This document shows, in pieces, positions 1 to 6,647 of a stretch of DNA of 24,681 nt. The position numbers and the translations under genes are program-made. Each line of letters begins with the position of its first letter. The stretch's first letter is position 1. The stretch is from a virus. The stretch is from IMG/VR virus record IMGVR_UViG_3300033149_002972, positions 1 through 24,681 of that record; one strand, 5' to 3'. Under the pieces are notes generated by a model, which had not been told where the DNA came from, ran no database searches, and worked only from the letters and a program-made list of their open reading frames with translations.

Positions 1-108
1 ATCCGCGACCTAAAGAAATCCGGCATCAGCGTTACCCGTGGCGAGTGCTTCGCCATCGTGGTGCATCTTGAGAAGCGACTTGACGAGAGAGCGAAGGCGA
101 AGCGATGA
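1..108 (+). CDS. 3' end of small hypothetical protein (partial)
   Basis: An open frame runs from the first base of the window to TGA at 106-108, so only the last 35 residues are visible. The fragment is charged and helix-like, ending in a Lys/Arg-rich tail (KRLDERAKAKR). Its stop overlaps the next start as ATGA (105-108), the usual sign of translational coupling, so it belongs to the same plus-strand operon as the next small genes. No family is recognised. It probably belongs to the early or accessory part of the phage, since the late genes are all on the other strand (inference). Confidence 0.6.
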   Translation: MRDLKKSGISVTRGECFAIVVHLEKRLDERAKAKR

Positions 109-320
109 ATTGTGAACACGACCCGCTAGGAGACTGCGACGGGCTGCCGATGTCGCTGACGGAAAGGAAGTTCCACCGAGACAAGGACGGCGCGTTCACG
201 GGGAACATGTTTTCGATTGGGGCATGCTCAAAGTGCGGCGCTCCAATCGTTCTTATCGAGGATATTGGGATACGAATATCCGTGTACCGTGGCGGGTGTC
301 TTGCGGGTGAGCGCAAATGA
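105..320 (+). CDS. Small Cys-rich hypothetical protein (71 aa)
   Basis: A 71-residue protein starting at ATG 105, coupled to the upstream gene by an ATGA overlap and to the downstream gene by another (317-320). It contains four Cys in its first 45 residues (C3, C11, C41, C44), the last two in a CSKC (CxxC) pair, so a small zinc-binding fold is possible but not shown. No signal peptide or membrane segment is visible. The family is not recognised; phage early regions commonly hold such small zinc-ribbon-like proteins. The coupled neighbours and protein-like composition support it being real. Confidence 0.6.
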   Translation: MNCEHDPLGDCDGLPMSLTERKFHRDKDGAFTGNMFSIGACSKCGAPIVLIEDIGIRISVYRGGCLAGERK

Positions 321-541
321 CGCTAGAAGACCTTATGCTCCAAGACCTGATGATTCGGGTCCTCCCCGGGGACCCTCCAATTCGAGTCGAGTCCGTAACA
401 GAGCTCGACCGCGACGGCGAACCCTGCTGGCTCATCGAGGGCCACTGGCATCGCGTGCCGCTCCACGGCGGATCGTGTGTCCAGCGAGAGCGCTACGTCG
501 TCCCGATGGCGTGCGCGCACATGGTGGAGCGGGTGGCGTGA
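317..541 (+). CDS. Small hypothetical protein (74 aa)
   Basis: A 74-residue acidic protein starting with ATG in an ATGA overlap with the preceding gene. It has an amphipathic N-terminus (MTLEDLMLQDLMIRVLPGD) and a central part that looks beta-rich, with residues such as DGEPCWLIEGHWHRVPL. It has two Cys in the second half but no clear metal site. No known domain is recognised. Its TGA stop (539-541) forms a GTGA overlap with a possible next reading frame starting at GTG 538, continuing the coupled-gene pattern. Confidence 0.6.
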   Translation: MTLEDLMLQDLMIRVLPGDPPIRVESVTELDRDGEPCWLIEGHWHRVPLHGGSCVQRERYVVPMACAHMVERVA

Positions 542-780
542 GAAGCTTTACGCTCAAATAGCCCCAGTCCGGAAAGGACTTCTTCTATGCATCGAAACGC
601 GTGGACGGCGAGTTGTGGGGATACCGGGCCGAACTCACCGAAGAGTGCGACGCGGCTTGGCACGAGTCCGAGTTTCTGCGGCAACTAGCGCAGAAGCGCG
701 ACGACGACCCCTGGATAGACTGCCCGTGCCCCGGTACCAAGGGGTGCGAGAAGTGCGAGCAGGTGACGCCGCAGGACTGA
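538..780 (+). pseudogene. Small Cys-rich ORF interrupted by in-frame amber codon
   Basis: A frame opens at GTG 538, coupled by GTGA to the previous gene like its neighbours, but meets TAG at 559-561 after seven codons. The same frame then stays open for 72 codons to TGA 778-780 with very protein-like content (for example KDFFYASKRVDGELWGY). It ends in a cysteine cluster, CPCPGTKGCEKC, that resembles a zinc-binding knuckle. A single C-to-T change (CAG to TAG) would explain the stop. Alternatives are a functional protein initiated at GTG 601 (59 aa), amber suppression, or a sequencing error. TAG terminates several other genes here, so general recoding is unlikely. No family is recognised. Confidence 0.45.
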
Positions 781-821
781 GCGGCTACCATGTCGCCGCG
801 CTCATCGAGTGTGGAGAGTCT

Positions 822-868
822 GGCCGGGTGTCAGTGGCGGAATCCTCCGCAGCTGGCCCGGCCTTTTT
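822..868 (+). terminator. Rho-independent terminator closing the small-gene operon
   Basis: A 7-bp GC-only stem (GGCCGGG at 822-828 pairing with CCCGGCC at 857-863) encloses a second 5-bp stem (GCGGA 837-841 with TCCGC 846-850) and is followed directly by TTTTT (864-868). It lies 41 bases after the last plus-strand stop and just before the 3' end of the minus-strand gene at 873. It should therefore terminate the plus-strand operon. Read on minus, the hairpin has no following U-run. Confidence 0.75.
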
Positions 869-872
869 ACGT

Positions 873-983
873 CTACCGAGCGAAGACGCTAATCACCCAC
901 AAGATGAACAGCACGATCGAGATGCTGAATCCGCCGGTAGCCCTCACGTGATCGCTGGACATGGCGGATTCGAACTTGGTCAT
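873..983 (-). CDS. 36-aa single-span membrane protein, possible holin-like
   Basis: This short frame runs from ATG 983 to TAG 873. The first ~18 residues are polar (MTKFESAMSSDHVRATGG). They are followed by a strongly hydrophobic segment, ISIVLFILWVISVF (residues about 21-34), and a terminal AR, so the product looks like a one-span inner-membrane peptide. It lies 32 bases downstream of another membrane protein gene and opposite an endolysin, which suggests a lysis role, but small phage membrane proteins have many functions. No good ribosome binding site is seen; the second ATG (codon 8) is an alternative start. The terminator hairpin at 822-868 lies immediately downstream. Confidence 0.45.
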   Translation of the reverse strand: MTKFESAMSSDHVRATGGFSISIVLFILWVISVFAR

Positions 984-1015
984 AGGCTGAGTGTACGGGT
1001 GAATTTAGGGTGATG

Positions 1016-1345
1016 TCACTTGGTGAATGTGTCGCTGCCCGCGTGCGGTCGCCGCCGCGGCAAGTCACGTACATCGGAGTCCTCTGCGGACTCCTTTCCG
1101 CGCCTGAAGTCGTCCCTTCGCCTTAGCTTGTCTGTGACGTGCGCCACCTTTGCTACATCGTCCTGCAGCCTCTCGATGTCAGAGCCCAACCCCTTGATAT
1201 CACTTTCCCTCTCTGACTTTTCCTTCTCAACGGATGCGTCCGTTTTTGTGAGGCGAACCACGAGCGCCCAGTAGGCGCCCGCCACCGCCACGACGACCAT
1301 CCCGGCCGCAATGATTGCGTCAAACACGCTTAGGGCGTTCCCCAT
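1016..1345 (-). CDS. Membrane-anchored coiled-coil protein, lysis-associated (holin/spanin-like)
   Basis: A 109-residue protein. Residues ~8-31 form one hydrophobic span (AIIAAGMVVVAVAGAYWALVV). Residues ~34-76 are a charged heptad-type coiled coil (SERESDIKGLGSDIERLQDD), and the tail is Arg-rich. This architecture fits an i-spanin (Rz-like), an XhlA/hemolysin-type lysis accessory protein or DUF2730-type phage proteins; the sequence alone does not decide. It is transcribed divergently from the amidase at 1384 and is followed on the same strand by a second tiny membrane protein, giving a compact lysis-like cluster. There is no Shine-Dalgarno before ATG 1345. A TAGAAT lying 6 bases upstream could make it leaderless. 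Confidence 0.6.
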   Translation of the reverse strand: MGNALSVFDAIIAAGMVVVAVAGAYWALVVRLTKTDASVEKEKSERESDIKGLGSDIERLQDDVAKVAHVTDKLRRRDDFRRGKESAEDSDVRDLPRRRPHAGSDTFTK

Positions 1346-1351
1346 AGGAGA

Positions 1352-1357
1352 ATTCTA
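1352..1357 (-). promoter_or_regulatory. Possible -10 element (TAGAAT) for the minus lysis genes
   Basis: On the minus strand TAGAAT sits 6 bases before ATG 1345. The hexamer 17 bases further upstream is TTTCGC, a poor -35. If used, transcription would start at or next to the ATG, giving a leaderless mRNA, which would fit the missing ribosome binding site. The host sigma factor is unknown, so this is tentative. Confidence 0.2.
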
Positions 1358-1383
1358 GACGTAAACGAGACCACGCGAAACTG

Positions 1384-2289
1384 GTGAAAAAAGTAGTACG
1401 AAGATCGCGCATCGCGCATCGTGCATCGTGTACAATCAGCCCCGTGTTTGGCACTAGGTGGAATCTGGTCGATCTACTTGGCTTCTTCGCTCGGTTCAAA
1501 ACCGCCCACGAGTCCGCGGAACCGCCACCCAAGAAAGCCGACGAGATGGCCGAGGGCTCTCCGGAGTTCCGCGTGCACTGGATCGACTGGCGCAAGAAGG
1601 TCAAGACCAAGAGCCGCGGAAAGCGCAAGGGCGTCCGGAAGTGGCCGAAGATCAAGGGAATCACGCTTCACCAGACAGCGGTCAACATCACCGACCCTGA
1701 GAACTGCCTGAACATTCCCGTACACGGCTTGGTGATGGACGGGGGGCCGGATGGCGAGGATGCGACGATTGTCCTGATCCACGACCCGACCGACTACATG
1801 TACCACGGCAACGGGTTCAACCGCGCCGACATCGGCATTGAGGTTAGTTGTCGCGCGGCCGGCATCGAGGATGACCCCGGCACTGAGAAGGATGAGAGCA
1901 GGTGGACCCTATGGCTCCCGAGCTCACTACGCGGCAAGGGCGACCCGCGCGAACATGCGTCAGAGGCCACCGATTCCGAGCTCGAAGCCTGCCGCCGTCT
2001 CATTCGGTATTACACCGAACAGGCCCAAGAGAACGGCGGGGAGATCGAGTTCATCCACGCCCATCGCCAGGCCACCAAAAACCGCGTCAGCGACCCAGGC
2101 TCTCGCATCTGGAACGCTTGCGGCGAATGGGCACGCGGGGCACTCGGCCTCAAGGTGGGCCCGGCTGACTTCAAAATCTCGGATGGCAAGGCGCTGCCCG
2201 ACGCGTGGACCGGCCGGCCGAACGGTATTCGGTACAACTGGAAACGCGACGGGCGCATTGCACCCAGCGATGTCGATACGGACGCCTAG
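1384..2289 (+). CDS. Endolysin, N-acetylmuramoyl-L-alanine amidase (Amidase_2/PGRP-type)
   Basis: The longest frame gives 301 residues from GTG 1384. The catalytic domain spans about residues 60-250. A zinc-ligand motif ITLHQTAV (H96) follows the first strand, IGIEVSC (151-156) is a core strand, and HAHRQATKNRVSDPGSRIW (225-243) supplies the second histidine and the Asp of the SDPG motif. These match amidases that cut the amide between muramic acid and the stem peptide. The last 50 residues show no recognised wall-binding domain. The start is uncertain: residues 1-20 are encoded by a 7-bp tandem repeat, and GTG 1444 or ATG 1546 are alternatives. There is no signal peptide, so holin-dependent release is likely. 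The gene is alone on plus among minus genes, and its TAG overlaps the portal stop. Confidence 0.82.
   Translation: MKKVVRRSRIAHRASCTISPVFGTRWNLVDLLGFFARFKTAHESAEPPPKKADEMAEGSPEFRVHWIDWRKKVKTKSRGKRKGVRKWPKIKGITLHQTAVNITDPENCLNIPVHGLVMDGGPDGEDATIVLIHDPTDYMYHGNGFNRADIGIEVSCRAAGIEDDPGTEKDESRWTLWLPSSLRGKGDPREHASEATDSELEACRRLIRYYTEQAQENGGEIEFIHAHRQATKNRVSDPGSRIWNACGEWARGALGLKVGPADFKISDGKALPDAWTGRPNGIRYNWKRDGRIAPSDVDTDA
1406..1433 (+). repeat. Four tandem 7-bp repeats at the endolysin 5' end
   Basis: Units are CGCGCAT (1406-1412), CGCGCAT (1413-1419), CGTGCAT (1420-1426) and CGTGTAC (1427-1433). The first three are identical apart from one base and the fourth is degenerate. They lie in the divergent region, in or just upstream of the endolysin coding start, and run directly into TACAAT. 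They could be an operator or a slippage-prone tract. Confidence 0.5.
1431..1436 (+). promoter_or_regulatory. Possible -10 element (TACAAT) for the endolysin
   Basis: TACAAT matches five of six bases of the sigma-70 -10 consensus and lies 7 bases before GTG 1444, an in-frame alternative start. No -35 consensus is seen 17 bases upstream; the space is filled by the 7-bp repeats. If active, the protein would begin at GTG 1444 on a leaderless transcript. Tentative. Confidence 0.2.
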
Positions 2290-4808
2290 ACCACAAGCAC
2301 GAAGTTCTCGGCCGCCCTCATGGCCGGCGCATCCGCGATGAACCCAGGCCAACACCTGCAATTGATGGGCTCACCGGGAAGCGCGCCGCCTAGTGTGGGA
2401 GCGCCCGCGGCCCATGTGAAGACCTGATTTTCGATCTCCTCATGCTCTGGGCGAACATCGGCGTCCCCCTGCGTGATCCACCGAAACGTGTCCACGCCTG
2501 CAGCGCCTGCGCGAATTCGGTTTAGGTCAAGGTTCAGCGTGCCCGTCTGGTCGTCCGCGATGAGTCGCGCGTGAGCGGGGAGATGAACCACGAGTTCTCC
2601 AACGCTGCTCGGGACACCCGTCGCGGCGAATGACTTGGCGGCCTTCGCAGCCGCTTCGTCTGGGTCTTGGCCTGCGATCTCACGTGCGAGCCAGATTCCC
2701 AGGCCTGCGGCCACACCGCTGCGGAGTTTGCCCATGAACTCGACGTTTCGGTCCACAAACTCGCCCTCGGCCTCGATGGCTTCTTCGTTGACCACGACTG
2801 CGACCTCGACCGCCTCGCCATCCGCGTCGGATTCGATGGCCTCGATGCTGGTCGCGCCCTCGGTTGACCCCGCCCCGGGCCTGTCGGTTCCGGTGATGGC
2901 TACGCCAAGGGTCGCGGCGAGTCCCGCGAAGAACTCGTCTGCATGCCCATCGCTCACGATGTCAGCCGTCTTAGCTGCATCCTTCGCGATGTCAGTGTCC
3001 GTGTAGCCGCGATTGACTCCCGCCTGTACCTGGCCGATGGCCTTCGTGATGCGTGCTTCGTTGCCCGAGCGGATGGCCGGGATGAGATGCCGGCGGACCT
3101 GGACCATCGCCACTGCGTTGAGTTGCTGGTACTGCTTGCCGAGCGCAGTTGCGGCCTTCTCAGGAAACGGCTGCGTTAGAGGGTTTTTTTTTGACGGAGC
3201 CCGGTCCGCGTGCGCATCTTCGCTCGTTACCTCTCGGCGCCCGAGCTCCATGACCTCGGATAGGCTGACCTGTCGACGGCTGCCGAATTGCCAAAACGGG
3301 AGGTTCCCGAGTTGCATCTGCCTGGTGAGCGTACGTGTGGCAACGCCGAGGCGCTTGGCGGCCTCCCGCACGTCCACTACGTCGTCAGGGACGGGCTTCT
3401 GCGACGGCTCGGCCGCGTCGGGTGCTGGGTCGATGTCCGAGACCGCAGCGAGCGCCCCGGAGCCCCCAGGAGGGGAGCCTGTCATCACGGGCGCGGCCGG
3501 AAGCGGCACTTCGACCGTCGCATCCTTGATCGTTCCCTCGTCCTCAAGCCGCGTGCGAATCTCGGAAACGCTCATCGAGGCCATCGAGAAGTAGATTTGA
3601 TCGGCCTGAGCGTTTGTGAGCCGCGTCTGGGCCATCTCCTGGTCGTTCGGCTGCCAAAGCGGATTCCATTCGACCTGCCACTCGGACGGGATGTCCATGT
3701 CCGGGTTGCGTCGCGCGCGGCCGGCGAGGATGATTTCTAGCAGTCGGTTGATCACCGGAGTGAGAACGAGCCGCTGTTTGGCGTGAACGTGGTCATACCA
3801 ACTGCGAATTTCGCTGTCAGCGCTTGCTCCGAGCCCTGACGGCTGCTCGCCTAGGATGACCGTTCGCGGCATGTCCGTTGCGCGTACCAGCGCGTCGACA
3901 AACTTGGCCACGAGTTTCTCTAGCCCGGTCACGTCCCGCTTCATCTCCCCGGCGGAGTCATTCTTGTCCATCGCCAGGATATGAAGGTTGTCCATCGTCA
4001 TCCGGATGGTCTCGATCATCCGTTCCAACTGCTGTTTGCCCTTGGCGGACCCGAGCAGCTGATCTCGGAAGCCATCAAACTGCATCAATGGAACGCTGAT
4101 GTTGTGCGCGATGCTGCGGCTGTACCCCATGACCTCGCCAAGCTGCTGCAGTTGGGTTGCGACTCGCTGAAGCACACTTGGGCCCCAGCCGTTGTTCCGG
4201 ATGAGGAACGAAGGCGGGACCTTGACGCCATCGATGCGAATCACGCGCGTGTGGTGAACCTTGCGCGTCTTCATCTTTCCGACCGTCGGCGTGATCTCGT
4301 AGTGGATGGGCTTGCGGAAGGACGCGGAACCGAGTCCGGAGCCGAGGCGAGAAGGCTGCGCGAAAGTCGACTCGACCACCTGCAGGCCTGAAAACCCGCG
4401 GATATTCTTCATGTCCAGCGGCTTGTCGTAGGTCCGGCCGTCGTTGATCGCCATCACGATAAGAGACCCGCCCATCAGGCGAGCCCATCGCCAGCCGTCC
4501 GCGACCGAGTTGAGTGCATCGAGGTCTTCGAGCTCGCTCATCACGCCGTTCCAGTTGAAGTCCCGATCCTCGCCCGTGAGTGCGAATCCTTCGCGCGTGG
4601 CGTCGTCAGGAAGTCGGTCGATGATGCGCGACGCGAGCGCGTCCTGCTCATACCAACTCGCCAACTCTTCGGGCCCGAGCCGCGGCATACGCTGGAAGAA
4701 TGTTCCGCTCGACTTGTCCGGGGGGCCTCCGAATCCGGTGACCACGTTCGCGTAGCCATCCGGGCGGATAGCCGCGGAGCTGTTGTTGTCCTTCTTTTCG
4801 TCCGTCAT
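2286..4808 (-). CDS. Portal - HTH - Mu gpF-like head morphogenesis fusion protein (840 aa)
   Basis: Three parts are visible. Residues ~30-430 are a DUF1073-type portal (YEQDALASRIIDRLPDD; GEQPSGLGASADSEIRSWYD), the ring through which DNA enters the capsid. After a Pro/Ala-rich linker, residues ~478-522 read as an excisionase/MerR-type helix-turn-helix (DVREAAKRLGVATRTLTRQ, then LPFWQFGSRRQVSLSEV). Residues ~555-840 end in a Mu gpF signature (FRWITQGDADVRPEHEEI ... GEPINCRCWPGF; H789, C817, C819), a minor head or ejection protein. Typical DUF1073 portals are about 450-500 residues, so this is much longer than usual. Codons 539-542 contain an A9 run (3184-3192) from which slippage either way would end translation within about a dozen codons. 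The stop shares CTAG with the endolysin stop. The portal and gpF calls are firm; the HTH role is unknown. Confidence 0.88.
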   Translation of the reverse strand: MTDEKKDNNSSAAIRPDGYANVVTGFGGPPDKSSGTFFQRMPRLGPEELASWYEQDALASRIIDRLPDDATREGFALTGEDRDFNWNGVMSELEDLDALNSVADGWRWARLMGGSLIVMAINDGRTYDKPLDMKNIRGFSGLQVVESTFAQPSRLGSGLGSASFRKPIHYEITPTVGKMKTRKVHHTRVIRIDGVKVPPSFLIRNNGWGPSVLQRVATQLQQLGEVMGYSRSIAHNISVPLMQFDGFRDQLLGSAKGKQQLERMIETIRMTMDNLHILAMDKNDSAGEMKRDVTGLEKLVAKFVDALVRATDMPRTVILGEQPSGLGASADSEIRSWYDHVHAKQRLVLTPVINRLLEIILAGRARRNPDMDIPSEWQVEWNPLWQPNDQEMAQTRLTNAQADQIYFSMASMSVSEIRTRLEDEGTIKDATVEVPLPAAPVMTGSPPGGSGALAAVSDIDPAPDAAEPSQKPVPDDVVDVREAAKRLGVATRTLTRQMQLGNLPFWQFGSRRQVSLSEVMELGRREVTSEDAHADRAPSKKNPLTQPFPEKAATALGKQYQQLNAVAMVQVRRHLIPAIRSGNEARITKAIGQVQAGVNRGYTDTDIAKDAAKTADIVSDGHADEFFAGLAATLGVAITGTDRPGAGSTEGATSIEAIESDADGEAVEVAVVVNEEAIEAEGEFVDRNVEFMGKLRSGVAAGLGIWLAREIAGQDPDEAAAKAAKSFAATGVPSSVGELVVHLPAHARLIADDQTGTLNLDLNRIRAGAAGVDTFRWITQGDADVRPEHEEIENQVFTWAAGAPTLGGALPGEPINCRCWPGFIADAPAMRAAENFVLVV
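3184..3192 (-). other. A9 homopolymer (slippage-prone) in the portal fusion linker
   Basis: The minus strand reads TC followed by nine A and then CCC. The 840-residue product needs exactly nine. With ten A the frame reads SKKKPSNAAVS then TGA; with eight it reads SKKTL then TAA. Either slip yields a portal-HTH protein of roughly 543-549 residues lacking the gpF-like part. The run sits precisely in the linker between the HTH and gpF-like regions. Confidence 0.6.
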
Positions 4809-4856
4809 TAGATCGGTCTTTCGTTGAGCGCTCGCTAAGCGATGCGCGTTTGGTCT

Positions 4857-6170
4857 CTACATGTAGGCGAGGATGCTCCCCACCCGGTCCTCATCGTCCA
4901 GCATCGTTTCGGTGAGCCCCCAAACGAGTGCGTCCATTCTGTCAGGGGACGGCAGCCCAGGCTGCCACCCGGTCATCTGGTGCTCAAGCTTCTCTAGTCC
5001 CTTGGTGCCCACATGGTGAACCCGGCCAAGTTCGTATAGTGCCGCCACCGGCTCCGCGCGCAGGACTTTGCCGCGTGTCGCACGAACTGACTTGTAGCTA
5101 ATGTCTCGGTTCACGGCCCGAATCACCGACTCCACCATATCGCCGCCATTATTAATTTCAGCGCAAATGCAGTCGGCCTCATAGAAGCGATAGAGCTGCA
5201 CGGCCCTGGACGCCCACTGCTCCGGCGTGCCCTTCATGGTGGCGTCTTCGAGCACGTAGCCGTGATCGTCTTCATCGACTCCGACCACGACGATTCCGGT
5301 CTCGTCGCTGTCTTCGTTCGATGTTGCGGCCGGGTCAATGGCCACGACGATGCGCTTCAGGTCTGGCTCTTCGCTGACCCGGTTGGCGTGGATGTTGTCG
5401 AGGTTCCAGAGGAAGGCCTCGGAGTCCTCAAGGATTTCGCCATAGAGCTCCTGTAGGCCGCGCCGCGTGCCCTCGAAGTTTCGGCGCAGCGCTTCTTTCA
5501 CCTTCTCTTGCAGGTGGACGTTATCGTATGTCGATGCGCGCGTGACCACTGTGTCTTCAAGCGCCTCAAGGTCGCGCAGGAACTTCCGCGGCTTTGGCGT
5601 ACTCGTGATGATGCAGCGGGCCCAGCCAATGCGAAGCGCGGGCTCGATTATTTCCCAGTACATCTCTTCGGGCTTCGGCCAGGCCATGATTTCATCAGCC
5701 CAGACGAGCGCAGCGTTCAGGCCGCGGCCGGTGTCGGGCCTGTCCGCTGAGACCACGCGAGCTCGGACTCCATTTGGCCACGTCAGAATTCCATTCCCGG
5801 GCTCCCAGATGGGGCGGAAGCTTGGCTTCGCAGTCGCCAGGATTCCCGAGCCCGGGTCTTCAATCATCGTGTATCGCACGTTGTTGAAGGTCTTGGCCAC
5901 TAGGCCAATCTCACCTCGTCTGATTTTAGAGCGGTCCTCAGCAATGTGATTCACCCACTTGGCGCCGCCATAGGTCTTGCCCCCGCCTCGGCCAACGCGC
6001 ATGTTCCATCGTCGCCAGTCCCCGTCCGGCATCTGCTGGTGATTGAGCGCCCATAGGGGCCAATGGTCGATGATGGCTTGCGCCTCTTCATGCTTCAGCG
6101 AGCGCGCGAAGCTTGCAATCTTGGCCGGGCTGAGCCGTCCGAGTTGCTCGATGATTTGCGGGCTAGTCAT
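4857..6170 (-). CDS. terL: Terminase large subunit (DNA packaging ATPase/nuclease)
   Basis: A 437-residue packaging motor that pumps phage DNA into the prohead through the portal and cuts it. The N-terminal ATPase shows Walker A GRGGGKT (60-66), Walker B LVWADE (155-160) and the coupling motif TSTPKP (189-194). The C-terminal RNase H-like nuclease shows acidic residues in VVAIDPA (D279), CAEINNGGDM (E338) and DRMDALVWG (D413). Order, spacing and length are normal for Terminase_6-type subunits and nothing looks broken. ATG 6170 overlaps the small-subunit stop by 8 bases. The portal fusion follows after 48 bases with no terminator, so packaging genes are expressed together at the end of the late transcript. 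Confidence 0.95.
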   Translation of the reverse strand: MTSPQIIEQLGRLSPAKIASFARSLKHEEAQAIIDHWPLWALNHQQMPDGDWRRWNMRVGRGGGKTYGGAKWVNHIAEDRSKIRRGEIGLVAKTFNNVRYTMIEDPGSGILATAKPSFRPIWEPGNGILTWPNGVRARVVSADRPDTGRGLNAALVWADEIMAWPKPEEMYWEIIEPALRIGWARCIITSTPKPRKFLRDLEALEDTVVTRASTYDNVHLQEKVKEALRRNFEGTRRGLQELYGEILEDSEAFLWNLDNIHANRVSEEPDLKRIVVAIDPAATSNEDSDETGIVVVGVDEDDHGYVLEDATMKGTPEQWASRAVQLYRFYEADCICAEINNGGDMVESVIRAVNRDISYKSVRATRGKVLRAEPVAALYELGRVHHVGTKGLEKLEHQMTGWQPGLPSPDRMDALVWGLTETMLDDEDRVGSILAYM

Positions 6171-6645
6171 CTTCGGGCTCGCCCTTCCCCTCCGGGAGGA
6201 ACGCGCTAAGCTTCTCGATGAGAACCTGATTTGGGTCGACCTTCACATCCTCGCCGGTGTCATCGTCAACCGCGTTCGGGCTCTTGGAATAGAGCTTTCC
6301 GTATCTCCGGTAGAGATACTCCATCTTGATCTTGATGGGCGTCTCATCGCTCATCACGTCCTCGATGATGTCCGAATGATTCCGACACTCGGCTTGGTCG
6401 AGCGCCTTCACGAGCTCCATCTTCAGCGTGATTTTCTCACGGTCCCCACGGGTGTACTCGCGCCACTCCGTTCTTCCCCGGTAAAGCCATGATTTCCATG
6501 TCTCCTGCGGGATGCCCAGGCGCCCGCGCGCCACGTATCGGAAGTTGCCCTTTCCTACGATTCGAGCCGCTTCCTCGATTATCTTAGGGGTCAGGGTGAG
6601 CGCGTTGCGCTCTGCTTTGCGGCCGTCTGTCTTGGCTTTGGCCAC
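6163..6645 (-). CDS. terS: Terminase small subunit (DNA recognition)
   Basis: A protein of about 160 residues from GTG 6645, just after the tail-fibre stop at 6648. A longer start at ATG 6687 would intrude into the fibre gene and has no ribosome binding site. The N-terminal part is basic, with a helix-turn-helix typical of small terminases (GKGNFRYVARGRLGIPQETW followed by KSWLYRGR). The middle is a charged helical oligomerisation-type region, and the tail is acidic (GKGEPEDD) as is common for large-subunit contacts. It recognises the packaging site and loads the motor. The 8-bp overlap with terL and the matching architecture make the call good, although small terminases are divergent. Confidence 0.8.
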   Translation of the reverse strand: MAKAKTDGRKAERNALTLTPKIIEEAARIVGKGNFRYVARGRLGIPQETWKSWLYRGRTEWREYTRGDREKITLKMELVKALDQAECRNHSDIIEDVMSDETPIKIKMEYLYRRYGKLYSKSPNAVDDDTGEDVKVDPNQVLIEKLSAFLPEGKGEPEDD

Positions 6646-6647
6646 GG

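Noticed and set aside
587-688. 33-codon plus frame at ATG 587 with a GGAAAGGA sequence upstream
   Set aside because: Spacing is good, but the peptide is low in hydrophobic and acidic residues and overlaps the more convincing frame at 562-780.
538-780. Genome-wide recoding of TAG as an amino acid
   Set aside because: TAG ends the endolysin, portal, large terminase, sheath and gp10-like genes at sensible places, so it works as a normal stop.
889-1074. 61-codon minus frame overlapping the small membrane protein
   Set aside because: Arg-rich shadow overlapping two better frames; the 36-residue frame has a clear membrane segment.
1406-1433. CRISPR or other repeat array
   Set aside because: Units are only 7 bp and contiguous, with no spacers.
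4809-4856. Packaging (cos/pac) site between terL and portal
   Set aside because: Only a very short TCGC/GCGA inverted repeat is visible; nothing specific supports a packaging site.
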